Shown in pieces: positions 1 through 10,319 of a DNA stretch of 41,647 bases. Source of the stretch: Cymbomonas tetramitiformis (Eukaryota; Chlorophyta; Pyramimonadophyceae; Pyramimonadales; Pyramimonadaceae); contig LGRX02029163.1 in the NCBI GenBank assembly GCA_001247695.2, forward strand, positions 1 through 41,647. Reading direction: 5' to 3'. A model generated the notes under the pieces. That model saw only the letters and a program-made list of their open reading frames with translations. It had not been told where the DNA came from and did no database searches. Position 1 is the stretch's first letter, and each line of letters opens with the position of its first letter. The position numbers and the translations under genes were made by a program.

Positions 1-932
1 GAATCACTTCGATTCAAGCGGCGTGTAAAGTGTCCCAAGATGCTAGAGGGTTGCCGAAATAAAGTATTTGGGGTGGTTGTTGGGGGGGGGCAAGGTGATA
101 TCTTAAATTCGAGGGCACATCTGAGGGCCTCGGTGTCACGCGTGAAATGAATGGTACCAAGGCTGCCAAAAACCCGAACGTCATAGAGATATCAGCTCCG
201 GATTGAAAGTGGGCATCCTGGCGGCATGTGCATCACAAATGATGTAAACCATGTCCCAAAGGTTCACTCGACCCCTGGGGGGGCTTGGAACCGCGTGGAT
301 CCGCCATATTTGGGGGAGGGGCTGGGGTACGATATCTCTATGACGGTCAGCCCCCACACGGGTGTGGGCAGGTCGGTACCACCGAGTTCACTGCTTGTGG
401 CGGGCTTTAGCGCGACGTAGATGGCAAGGGGCAGGTGCCCACTTGCGAAGGACATACGGTGGGAGGTGTGGAGTGAATTTGGGAGCAAGGGCTTGCCCTG
501 TGCCGCCCTAGTTTTAGTGCAAAATGGTGTTATATAAGGTTGTCGAAAGTGGCCCTGTAGGGGGGGGGCTGGGGCTGATTGGTTGAGGTGACTAATCTGG
601 CCGCATAGGCCGAATCACTTCGATTCAAGCGGCGTGTAAAGTGTCCCAAGATGCTAGAGGGTTGCCGAAATAAAGTATTTGGGGTGGTTGTTGGGGGGGG
701 GCAAGGTGAGATCTTAAATTCGAGGGCACATCTGAGGGCCTCGGTGTCACGCGTGAATGGTACCAAGGCTGCCAAAAACCCGAACGTCATAGAGATATCA
801 GCTCCGGATTGAAAGTGGGCATCCTGGCGGCATGTGCATCACAAATGATGTAAAACATGTCCCAAAGGTTCACTCGACCCCTAGGGGGGCTTGGAACCGC
901 GTGGATCCGCCATATTTGGGGGAGGGGCTGGC
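1..932. repeat. 611-bp tandem duplication (second copy partial)
   Basis: The sequence from position 1 recurs from position 612 with only small differences: a 4-nt indel near 147-151 and a few substitutions. Both copies begin GAATCACTTCGATTCAAGCG. Identity is lost near 932 (corresponding to about 321 in copy 1), where copy 2 runs into unrelated DNA. Copy 1 may extend left of the window. Short open frames inside it lack any protein-like composition, so I treat it as noncoding repeat DNA. Confidence 0.9.
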
Positions 933-2669
933 GGGAAGCGGTTGGTAGAGAGTGAGTGCGCACTTCCTGTGCCAAGGCATGGTATCGATTGTTTGATATT
1001 TTGATAAGATGTGATATCATATGAACATATGACATTTCTAATTGCCAATGGCCGAAGTGTGTCCAAAATAATTATAGCTCTAGTGAGAGAACTCACGATT
1101 GCGTTGAGTAAAGCTGTAGGGAGTTTCAGAGTTGACTTTTCCCGTTGACTGTTTCAGCGGTTGTACACGTGGCACCTTTCGAATTTTTGAACGGGCAGAT
1201 GGTCTTAAAGCCGAGGAGTCGAGGTATTCCCCACCGTCGCGGCGGCGTTATCGACCAACGGAAACGTTTTAGCGCCCAAATTTGCTGGATGATTTTTAAG
1301 GCATGTTACAATATTTCATGCTTCTCATGGGAAACTTGTAGCAACGCATGCTACATCCGGGGTTTTTTAATGCGAATAAATTCCATATAATTACATAAGT
1401 CGGTCCACTTCAGCATATTGGACGCAGACCAAAAGGGCGTGTAAATAGAATATAAATGGTACAGCGTGTATTTTCTGAATTAGATGACAAGATTCGCCAT
1501 CAGTCGTATAATTAATGCAGGCCGTCTTTTTTGAATCAGAATACAGTGACTGTGTCATGCACCACGTTAACGTTATCCGTGATATATCCAAACTGATGAC
1601 GGAAGACGCATGGATACGTGTGAGGTGATATGTGAGGTGTCACATTTACGATAATATTATTAAAAACGGGAGTGATTTCCAATCGGCGGACATCGTGTAT
1701 AATTCGGAAAATGGTGCTGCACGTTGGACGTCACATATTCACTGTTCACGACGTCGTACTGAATACTCGCAGGTTATGGATTGCGATATCAACATACGGC
1801 ACATGCATGACACGCTGGGAAATCTACCAAACATGAAATCTGAGGAATTTATACTCGTATCATATAAAGCATGAAGACTTGATGGAATTCGGACTCCGTG
1901 GACGAACTGTCGCAGGCGTATGCTAGTCACGATGAATACAGGTGTCACATGATGCGGGGTCGCGACACGGAGCCGTATTCCATCGGAGAATGATGTGACA
2001 TGACACTGACGAGAGACAAACACAAGTCATCCTCGATGCCAGAATTCGATGGAAGATGAAACCGATGAAAGTTGGACGCGTGGAGGTTTCATGCGGCATT
2101 TTTACGAGAGAGGGGTTATGCACATATTACATCCAGAAACATTTAAAATTCCATGCAGTGACACTTTTGTGTTTTGAACATACCCGATACCGCACGTTTG
2201 CCCACAGTCAAACTCTCCGTCTACTGCAGAGTTACGTACCCAGCATATTCAGAATTACGTCCGTTGCGTTTAGGGGTTGCTGGGAAAACAAATGAATTTA
2301 GTCGCTTGGAAAACAATGAAGTAAATTTCTAGGTTTGGAGAGTGTGCGCGACGAGTGAACTCTAGAGTGAAATAGCGTTTTCAATTCGCCCAACGGTAGG
2401 CTTCGATGTCTTTTTGCGCCCAAAGTAAGAGAAAATTACGATTGATATTGCGAGGTCAAGAAAATTTAAGGTTGCGGGGCAAGAGATGGTAGGACTTTCA
2501 ATTTTGTCCAAGCACTGCCCCTGGGCGCTTTTAGGGCCTAAAAGCGCCCGATTTTGAAAATCCAGTAAAAGGTAGCAAGGCATACGCACACGCCAATAAA
2601 ATTGTTCCCCCTTGGTTCAATTTAAGCGTAAACTCTATCGGGTTACGCCCCTAACCGAATATGTGACGA
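933..2669. other. gene-free stretch with one strong hairpin
   Basis: I see no coding region I can support here. Open frames are short, overlap on both strands and have no recognisable motif. The only structured item is the hairpin at 2523-2549. Confidence 0.6.
2523..2549. repeat. perfect 12-bp-stem hairpin
   Basis: The arms GGGCGCTTTTAG and CTAAAAGCGCCC are perfect complements around a 3-nt GGC centre. A second small dyad (GATTTT-G-AAAATC) follows directly. The hairpin could be a transposon-end relic or a cruciform-prone site; nothing nearby identifies it. Confidence 0.8.
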
Positions 2670-2752
2670 GTGGCATTAGCTCAAGAGCTCACAGCTCACA
2701 GAGCGCCAGACCTAAAGGTCTGGAGATCTCAGTTCGAATCTGAGATGCCACA
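2670..2752 (+). tRNA. tRNA-like pol III unit (atypical tRNA, tRNA pseudogene or SINE head)
   Basis: A 7-bp acceptor stem (GTGGCAT/ATGCCAC) is followed by A as discriminator base. A perfect 5-bp T-stem (CTCAG/CTGAG) encloses a TTCGAAT loop. The internal A box TAGCTCAAGAG and B box GTTCGAATC both match the pol III consensus exactly, and a TTTT terminator lies about 12 nt downstream. Two things are abnormal. The D loop is 18 nt, with the GCTCA string repeated. The anticodon hairpin CCAGA/TCTGG has an 8-nt loop, CCTAAAGG, so no anticodon can be read with confidence. There is no long variable arm. A functional tRNA is less likely than a pseudogene or the head of a tRNA-derived SINE, but pol III transcription looks possible. 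Confidence 0.6.
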
Positions 2753-2839
2753 CGCTCAAGGTGCGTTTTCTCCACCCTTTATGTGCATCGTGCAAGACTA
2801 GCATAGCCATATTTTCCATATTAGCCATATTTTCATCAG

Positions 2840-3232
2840 GTGTTAGGGTGCTGCTTTCAAGGAGCACTCTCATTCCTGCAGATCGACGCGCCCTCTTGCA
2901 AAAGAGTGGAGCTCTCTCGAGGAATGAGGTGGCGCGCCCAGCAGTTTTCGTTTCTTTTTGGGTAGCCTTTTGCCTTGGAGCCCTGCAAAGCGTGCAGATC
3001 GAAGTTTTCACCATTTGTTAGGGTGCTGCTTTCAAGGAGCACTTCGTTCCTGCAGATCGACGCGCCCACTTGCAAAAGTGTGGAGCTCTCTCGAGGAATT
3101 AGAAGGCGCGCCTAGCAGTTTTCGTTTCTTTTTGGGTAGCCTTTAAGGAGCACTTTTAGCCTGCAGATCGAGCGCCCCCTTGAAGATTAAGGGCGGAGCT
3201 CTCTCGAGGAACTAGAAGGAGCGCCCAGCGCA
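2840..3232. repeat. three degenerate direct repeats of about 175 bp
   Basis: The phrase TTAGGGTGCTGCTTTCAAGG starts copies at about 2842 and 3018, and GGAGCAC marks a shortened third copy near 3147. Each copy continues through CTGCAGATCGA, GGAGCTCTCTCGAGGAA and, in two copies, TTTTCGTTTCTTTTTGGGTAGCC. The block starts right after the tRNA-like unit, so it could be the body of a tRNA-headed repeat family. Confidence 0.8.
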
Positions 3233-3960
3233 TAGGACTCTATTTTTTCTATCTAAGCATGACGACTAGATTGTATTTCTTAAGGTAGTAATGCTTGCAA
3301 TTTATCCTAGAAGGGTCTAAGGGAATGTATGTGTGCTTCCTGTGTAAGGTGTCGAGGTAAAGATGAGCTTGCAGCGAAGGACATGAAGTGGAAGGTAAGT
3401 GTCCGCCGGCATTTAAGTTTCTAATAAGCACATATGGCTTGCATATATATAGACCACGCATAAGTTTCTAACCGAGCATAAGTTAAAATTCCAGTTGAGC
3501 TTAAGTTTGAAACCCCTCGGAAGAAAAGTGCATAGCATATTCGCATAAACCCCCATGACCCTAGTGCAGAGCATATGGAGGGCCCTTTCAGCCACGCACC
3601 AGGCAGAGGGTGCAAAGTTTTTCAGTTATGCTTATTCGCGCCAAACCCTTGTGTGCATATGCCATCCTGAGCAATATCTGTGCTACTTAGATAATACAAA
3701 GAAGCGGAATCAAAGCCCGCGTTGTGAAAAGAAAACACGTGCATAAATATAATGGTTAGGAACACAAGCGGAATCATACCCCGCTAGGGAAGATACCAAT
3801 GGGCATAGTGGAAGTAATGTATAGATGGGTCATGCACTTCTCGCGGCGACACCCCATAGGATTTCTGCCGAAATAGCATCCGAACGCGTGCGAATCATGG
3901 AAAATGGATCGGACTATCGTTTTCCTCGACATCGAATTGTGTTTAGGCACATATATATAT
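3233..3960. other. gene-free stretch
   Basis: No gene, repeat or RNA structure is visible beyond a short ATATAT run near 3950-3980. Confidence 0.5.
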
Positions 3961-3984
3961 CATAGTTGTATGTTATATATATAT

Positions 3985-4460
3985 CAATATTGAAATTAAT
4001 TTCTCACTTGTCGCCAAATCATAGGGTTATTAGTTTGTTCGTAAAAATCGACATGTTCAGTCGATGGGGCTGCAAATGCGCGCACTATATGAAGTGACAT
4101 ATTAGAACATCTTGACATATCGAACGCGGCATTCCGATCATTTTGGACTTGAAACTGAAATTAATTTTTCACTTGTCGCCAAAGCCGCATAGGGTTATTT
4201 ATTTGTTCGTAACGAGTCGACATGCTCTATCGATGGGGCGGCAAATGCGCGCACTATATGAGGTGATATATAAGAACATTTTGACATATCGCGGAACGCA
4301 ACATCCCGATCATTTTGGACTTGAAACTGAAATTAATTTCATCATAGCGGGTTATTAATTTGTTCGTAAAAGTCGACATGCTCAGTCGATGGGGCTACAA
4401 ATGCGCGCACGACTATATGAGATGATACATGGGAATATTTTGACATATCGAACGCAGCAT
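3985..4460. repeat. three diverged direct repeats, period about 155-170 bp
   Basis: The string TCGACATG recurs at about 4048, 4217 and 4373. In each copy it is followed by CAGTCGATGGGGC-like sequence, AATGCGCGCAC and TTTTGACATATCG, and ends in CTTGAAACTGAAATTAATTT. It grades into the next repeat family at 4466. Confidence 0.75.
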
Positions 4461-4465
4461 CCCGA

Positions 4466-4918
4466 TCATGAAATTGCACCCAACACACAAGCTTATCCAT
4501 ACGAACATATTGGCATATCGAACACATGAATCCGGTCACGTTTCATCCGAAATTGAAAATTATTTTCTAGCGGCGCCCGCCCGCCATACCGATAGGGTTA
4601 TTGTTATGGGACTAACTTTTGATGTACTCAGCCTTTGGGGGTGAAATTGCACCCAACACACAAGCTTATCCATACGAACATATTGGCATATCGAACACAT
4701 GAATCCGGTCACGTTTCATCCGAAACTGAAAATTATTTTCTAGTGCGCCCGCCCGCCATACCGATAGGGTTATTGATATAGGACTAACTTTTGATGTACT
4801 CGGCCTTTGGGGGTGAAATTGCACCCAACACACAAGCTTATCCATACGAACATATTGGCATATCGAACACATGAATCCGGTCACGTTTCATCCGCGAAAC
4901 TGAAAATTATTTTCTTCT
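4466..4918. repeat. three direct repeats, period 172-173 bp
   Basis: GAAATTGCACCCAACACACA occurs at 4470, 4643 and 4815. The unit includes CATATTGGCATATCGAACAC, CCGGTCACGTTTCATCCG and GCCCGCCCGCCATACCGATA. The GGGTG...CACCC dyad sits at the unit boundary. The last copy is cut at 4918, where unrelated pyrimidine-rich DNA begins. Confidence 0.85.
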
Positions 4919-6420
4919 CGAGACCTCCTAATAAGATTATGGGGGGCGCGATACTAATGGAGGGCCCATGACGGTACCGCGATAGACCCCCCCAACTAGC
5001 ACATAATTTCCTTAATAACACGGTGAAATCAAGGGGGGTAACCCCTCCCCCCCCCCGCCCTTCCCGAACATTTTCATACTTAACTCCCCCCCCACCCCCA
5101 TTTACACCCATATTTACAGATACAAGATACTGCAGTACTCATATTCGATATTGATACGGACTTACTTAGTATCAGTATGAGTATCATACTCCATACTGTA
5201 CTCGATACTGAACACATCGCGAGCACGACGCGACGTGACGATCGACGCCTCGAGCGATGCGATGCCCATGTGACGGGACATTCTTTCGGGACCGATGATG
5301 ACGTGAGTTGACTCGCGCACCCGAATTCGAGAACGAAGCAGTAGGAACTATTAAATTTCACGAACTCCGTGGTATGCATTAAAGAAGACTGGCGGCTGAA
5401 CCACTTGCATGCTCAGCAGCGGGTCTTCTCACCCGTCAGTCTTCTTTTTGTTTCCGTGCTGTTATTTCAAACGTTCGTTTTAAATACTGATCACACACGC
5501 CGTGTATTCACAGGTTGGGTTCGCTGGAGTCTGCTAACGGCGAACGGTCCAAACCTCGCAAGGCATTTTTTTACAATTTAGGCACCCCCTTTTGCCTCCT
5601 GGCGATTTCCAAAATCCACTACAAACCATCACAGCAGTGGGAGCGGTTGCTAAAATTTGTCTTCCCAAGTGTAATCGAGACAAAATATATTGTGGGTTGC
5701 GCCCCCCACTCTGTATGTGACCATTGGTTGAAACAACGAACGTCCCTGTGCGAAATCACGTAACGTGATTTTCACACTGCGGCATCGTTGACTTACAATA
5801 TGCAATTTGTTGCACAAATTGCACACAGTAGATTTTTTGGAACTGATTTGCGCTTGAGAAATGCTTCACGGATCTGTGGTGAGGGGGAAATATTCCCACT
5901 GCACAGACTGTCATATTTCTCTGGTTGGAAAGTCTTTCACTGACCGAACGTTTGCTTGTGTGTGTTTCAGGTATGGCTGTTATCATATCAATGTGGAAAG
6001 GAGTGGGACGCGAAATGCCATGTTTGTTTCATTAGATGAATTAGCCTAGACCCTGCTTTGAAAAACGTTGACCTCTGCTACAGTTGATAGATGCAGGCGT
6101 AAACTAGTATTTTTGTAAACTTTTAATTCTGTTTGCGCAATGCTTTTAGTATTTTATCGGCGCACTTCGTTTGTCTTGCTGTAGAGCCCGATGCTTGTAC
6201 ACGCGCATTCGTTAAGTTTAGGGCCACGCACGCAGCGTATCTCGTTCATAACTCGGAGTGCTGCGAAGTAACGCATGCACGCTTGCTTTCGACTAGCACA
6301 TCGAGGCAGCTACACTCAGCCGTGAAATACATCTACTGCTGAGTGGTACTGTACTTACGTTCGCACATCGAAAGCACACAGCAGCGCGTCATGTGATACA
6401 TATATAATGCAAATATATTA
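4919..6420. other. gene-free stretch with degenerate GATACT repeats and one hairpin
   Basis: Poly-C/T tracts lie at 5040-5100. GATACT/AGTATC-rich DNA lies at 5125-5215. An 11-bp perfect dyad (AAAGAAGACTG at 5382, CAGTCTTCTTT ending at 5447) encloses about 44 nt. No coding frame shows a recognisable domain. Confidence 0.5.
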
Positions 6421-6700
6421 CATATATATGCGCGATGCATACTACCTGCAACTATTCCGGATCCACAAATATACAGCATACTTACACGATATGTAGTATG
6501 CTGCATACTTATGGATCCACAAATATGCAGCATACTTACGAGATATGCAGTATACCGCATACTTACGGGTGTCGCAACCATAATGCGAATAAATACGGGG
6601 GGTGCATAAATTCCGGAGATTTGCTGCATGTACCTTTTATGCAGGAGTTTTACACAAGGTGTATACACCCGTAATTATGCGGGTGCTGCAAGCATAATGC
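6390..6700. repeat. ATATGCA-rich direct repeats
   Basis: ATCCACAAATATRCAGCATA recurs at 6461 and 6515 (54-bp spacing), followed by a third degenerate unit ending CGCATACTTACGGG. The block is AT-rich and full of TATGC and GCATA dyads. Confidence 0.65.
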
Positions 6701-6944
6701 GCATATATGCGGAACCCATCTCAAAGCCGAATTTCTACGTAAGTTATGCAGGGCAAAAAAACCCGGATGTAGGTGTAACTCCTCTAGTATGCGTTGTTTG
6801 CTGACACCAATACAAGCATACGCACGCCCTTGTTAGGTTAGGTTTGATCTTCCTCAAACCGAAACCATCTTCGCATCTCTTAAGATGCGAAAATGTTTGA
6901 CCGCAAGGCGTGTGAGCTAAAGGAACGAATGATATCCTCCTTAA

Positions 6945-7605
6945 TATATATTGGTGCTAAGTTTCATAACGTAGGTCTGCAGGATAGGCCTTTGCTGTTT
7001 TTATTTTGTTTCGATCAAGTTTGGGTTCGGGTTTGGGTTTGGGTTCGCCCAAATCTGAGCACCATTCGAAACCTTTGCATTTCAAGGATACTTATCCGCA
7101 TGCCTTGTGCGTCCGGTCATAACTTCACCACAGTGTTACGATATTTATTTCCCAGAGTTTCATACGTAGGCTGCAAGTGAACGGAAGGCCTTGGCTGTTT
7201 TTATTTAGTTCCGATCAAGTTTGGGTTTCGGTTTGGGTTCGCCCAAAATGTGAGCACCATTCGACACCTTCGCATTTCAAGAATACTTATCCGCAGGCCT
7301 TGTGCGTCCGGTGATAACTTCGCCATAGTGTCGATATTTATTTTCCAAAGTTTCATAGGTTGCAAGTGAAGGAAAGGCCTTTACCGAATTGTTTGCTTTG
7401 TAGGGTTGGGTTGGATGTCATTAACTTTAGAACAAAATCCGAGCGCCCTTCGAAACCGTAGGGTTTCAAGGATACTCATCCGCAGGCCTTGTGCGTTGAA
7501 TATGTAACTTATGAATACCTCGATATGTAAATTTCCAAGTTTCATAAGCTACATCCAAACGGAAGGCCCCGGTCGTTATTTTCATTTTATTTCGATCAAG
7601 TTTGC
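6945..7605. repeat. three to four degenerate direct repeats, period about 190-200 bp
   Basis: CGATCAAGTTTG occurs at about 7012, 7212 and 7592. The string GATACTTATCCGCA and its variants occur near 7083, 7280 and 7470, each followed by CCTTGTGCG. Units end in TTTCATANG...GGAAGGCC. The GGGTTTGGGTTTGGG stretch at 7022-7045 lies inside this repeat and is not a telomere array. Confidence 0.75.
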
Positions 7606-9750
7606 CAATTTGATGGTCCCAAGGACAAGATCGTGAAACGCTTTCCACCCATGGAACCATCCCGCGCTCAAAAATAAAAAAGGAGTCACAGCCAGATGCT
7701 TTGCGAACATCCTTACGAACCTACAGTAGCTGTAGCTTTGTAAACATATTCTATGCGTATGCAACAGTGCGTAGTTATGCTGCTGGGGTTTGGTTCTTCG
7801 TTGTAGGTTTTCGCCCGCTTGCCTTCAAGTGTTTTGCAGTCTCTCACCCTACGAAAAACTGGAAGCAGGATCGCCGTTAGATGAACTTTCGAACGTCGCA
7901 GATCGACTCTGCATGCGCTCCTCGTTTCTGCTCCCGATCGTGTTCCGTGCCATATTCCTGAGCATTTTTGACTGCCCGATCGGGGACACTTCGGCCAGTG
8001 GCAATTGGAAATGTCATACGATAGAGATAAGTTCGATGTGGTTGGGTTTCATCCCAAGCAAGGTTGGTTTAAACCAACCTCGACTTCCACACCCCAAGAG
8101 GTCACGAATGCGCCATGAACCCAAAACCAACTTCGTGGTACCACATCGGCCTCTCAGAAGTAGACGGTCTAGAATTCACGAGGTGCCTTTATTTTCAAAG
8201 CGGTAACGTGCGGGGGGGGCGGGGGGGCAACAAGGGCGAACCTGGGTAGCGAAGCAGAAGCATTTGCTATGATACCATTTGACATGTTATCCACACGCTT
8301 ACCCAGTTATTTTGGAAACCACTGTTTAAAAAAAAACATCGAATTTCCAATAATTTTTTGCCGTAGGCTGCGACTCAGAGCTTGCGACAAAAATCTGAAA
8401 TGGCCAATCGTGCGACAAAAACGATCCGCTACCGGTTTGTAAAGGGCTCGCATACGGGGCACAGATTCCATAATGATAGCAATGTAAGAACGACTTCTCC
8501 GGGAGACGACCACGGAAGCTGATGCGAATGCGAACCCTCGCGCTCGAAGGCCAATTATAGGGTCCCAACCATTGTTTATTTCCAAATCGCGAAGCGGCGA
8601 TCCTCAGTCCCCTTAAAGGCGTGAAGGTGTCTTTGCCCATGGCCTAGGCAACTATCTTGACGGCGTCCATCGCATTCCACGGGTGGTGTATGCTGTGATG
8701 ATTACACCATTGAACATACGCCACGGCGAGCATATACCGAATATCGTGATCGGCGCGCGATATTTCGATGATGGCACCCATATGTCCCACAACAAGTTTT
8801 CGGTATTCGTTTATGACACCCATATTTCTTAACACATCCTATGCGCACGTGCTGGTGTTTCCCCCCAAAATGGAGTAGAATCGGAACCGATTTGCCTCCC
8901 GACGTCCGGTCGAGTTTGTGAATATGCGTATTCCGGTAACTGGAGTCGCATGAGGGCGTCTACTTTACCTCTCGTGCTTTTAATAATTGGGATTTTTTGT
9001 GACAAGGCAAGCTCGGCGTTCGCCTGATCAGCGCAAACTTCCCGCAAGAATATGGATTTCTCTTCATAGTCTTAGACTTGTAACATTTATTTCATCTGGT
9101 GTCCATCGTGATTTCTTCTCGCTGAGGCGAACGTCACTGGCATCATTCCACTTCGATTGGTTTAACTTGGTGACGAGTACACGCCACTCTAAGCAGGCGC
9201 GACCCTCCCCCCCACAAAATTGATTTGACTACTCACGTGCGTACAAACTAATAAATCGCGAAGTCAACCGTGAATTTGACATGCCCAGAACGGCATACCA
9301 GCTTTGCACTGAGGAAAACTGATGCTAAACAACTTCATTTTCTATACAAAATTTCTTGATAGGGCGCTTCACAATCGAGTATGCTACAGCCTCTCACCGC
9401 AATATCTGCTTACCGATCTGATACGCTACGTGAGAACACGATTGTTTCATCACTTATCCAAAAAAACCCCGTTGAACTTTTGACATATAATACTTGATTG
9501 GATGGAAAACCCGGAGAGCATCGTCGACATACAAATACTTAATGCTTAATGGCTTCATTGCTGGAATCAGCTGCATTCATCAATTTACCTCTTTCCAATA
9601 ATACCATCTCCATTTTCCCGCGGCACCATCATGAAACCACCATATCTTTCAACTCCATCTGCGATGTCCGCAACTCCACAATTGAGTTCTGAGTGGACCA
9701 TGGATGCATGCAGCAAAATTGCTTGATACTCTCGGAAATGTCATGTAGAC
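7606..9750. other. gene-free stretch with a 20-bp palindrome
   Basis: Nothing here has a protein-like composition that I can support. The longest frame (7790-8206, plus) encodes 138 residues without a recognisable motif. The perfect palindrome at 8061-8080 is listed separately. Confidence 0.45.
8061..8080. repeat. perfect 20-bp palindrome
   Basis: AGGTTGGTTTAAACCAACCT is its own reverse complement. It has no visible partner copy elsewhere in the window. Confidence 0.9.
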
Positions 9751-10319
9751 TTCATGGAGCTCGCATGCCGAGTCATTCGCTATAATGACAGCGATCAGGA
9801 GGAAACAACCTTGCTCCCCTTAGTTGGCGCATGTGGGACTTACACTCGCCTTGCATTTGCATTGCATCAGCATTTGCCAAATCGTAGACTGCTCCCAATC
9901 AGGTCACATCACAAAACAACGCGGAGGCGCACTGGCACTGCACTTGCCTTCAGAATGGCGATGCTGCACTTCTCATCCTCAGCCTTCTCAGAGGTTGACT
10001 TAGTCAATCGAGGCAAACATGCAGGAACGACCTGTCACCCACCCAACAAACAAATATGCACTACTGGAGCATCGCACGGCCCCTCAGTGGGAAAGGAAGC
10101 TGAGTACGAGCGTGTTGCGGCCATGGCAGTGAGGCCACAAGTAGGTGCGCGCGAACCAGTACGCCAGCGAGGCGCGCGAGTACCGGTGCGAGTACACTGG
10201 AAGGTACCCGCGCACCAGTGCACCAGGGCCACCGCGGGCAGGTCATACCCCACGGCAACACTAGGGAGGTGTGCCGAGCTCCCTTCCTGATCCAAAACGT
10301 TCGGCAAGTCTGCACTCAC

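Noticed and set aside
2670..2752. Functional tRNA with a named anticodon
   Set aside because: The anticodon loop has 8 nt and the D loop 18 nt, so no anticodon assignment is safe.
7020..7050. GGGTTTGGGTTTGGG as a telomere-like array
   Set aside because: It is only two or three units, degenerate, and lies within a longer dispersed repeat that recurs at about 7220 with different spacing.
7790..8206. 138-residue plus-strand protein
   Set aside because: No motif, no splice context and no supporting composition; kept only as a possible chance ORF.
9754..10290. 178-residue plus-strand frame
   Set aside because: Composition is random-like, with no domain. Opposite-strand segments nearby have better splice signals.
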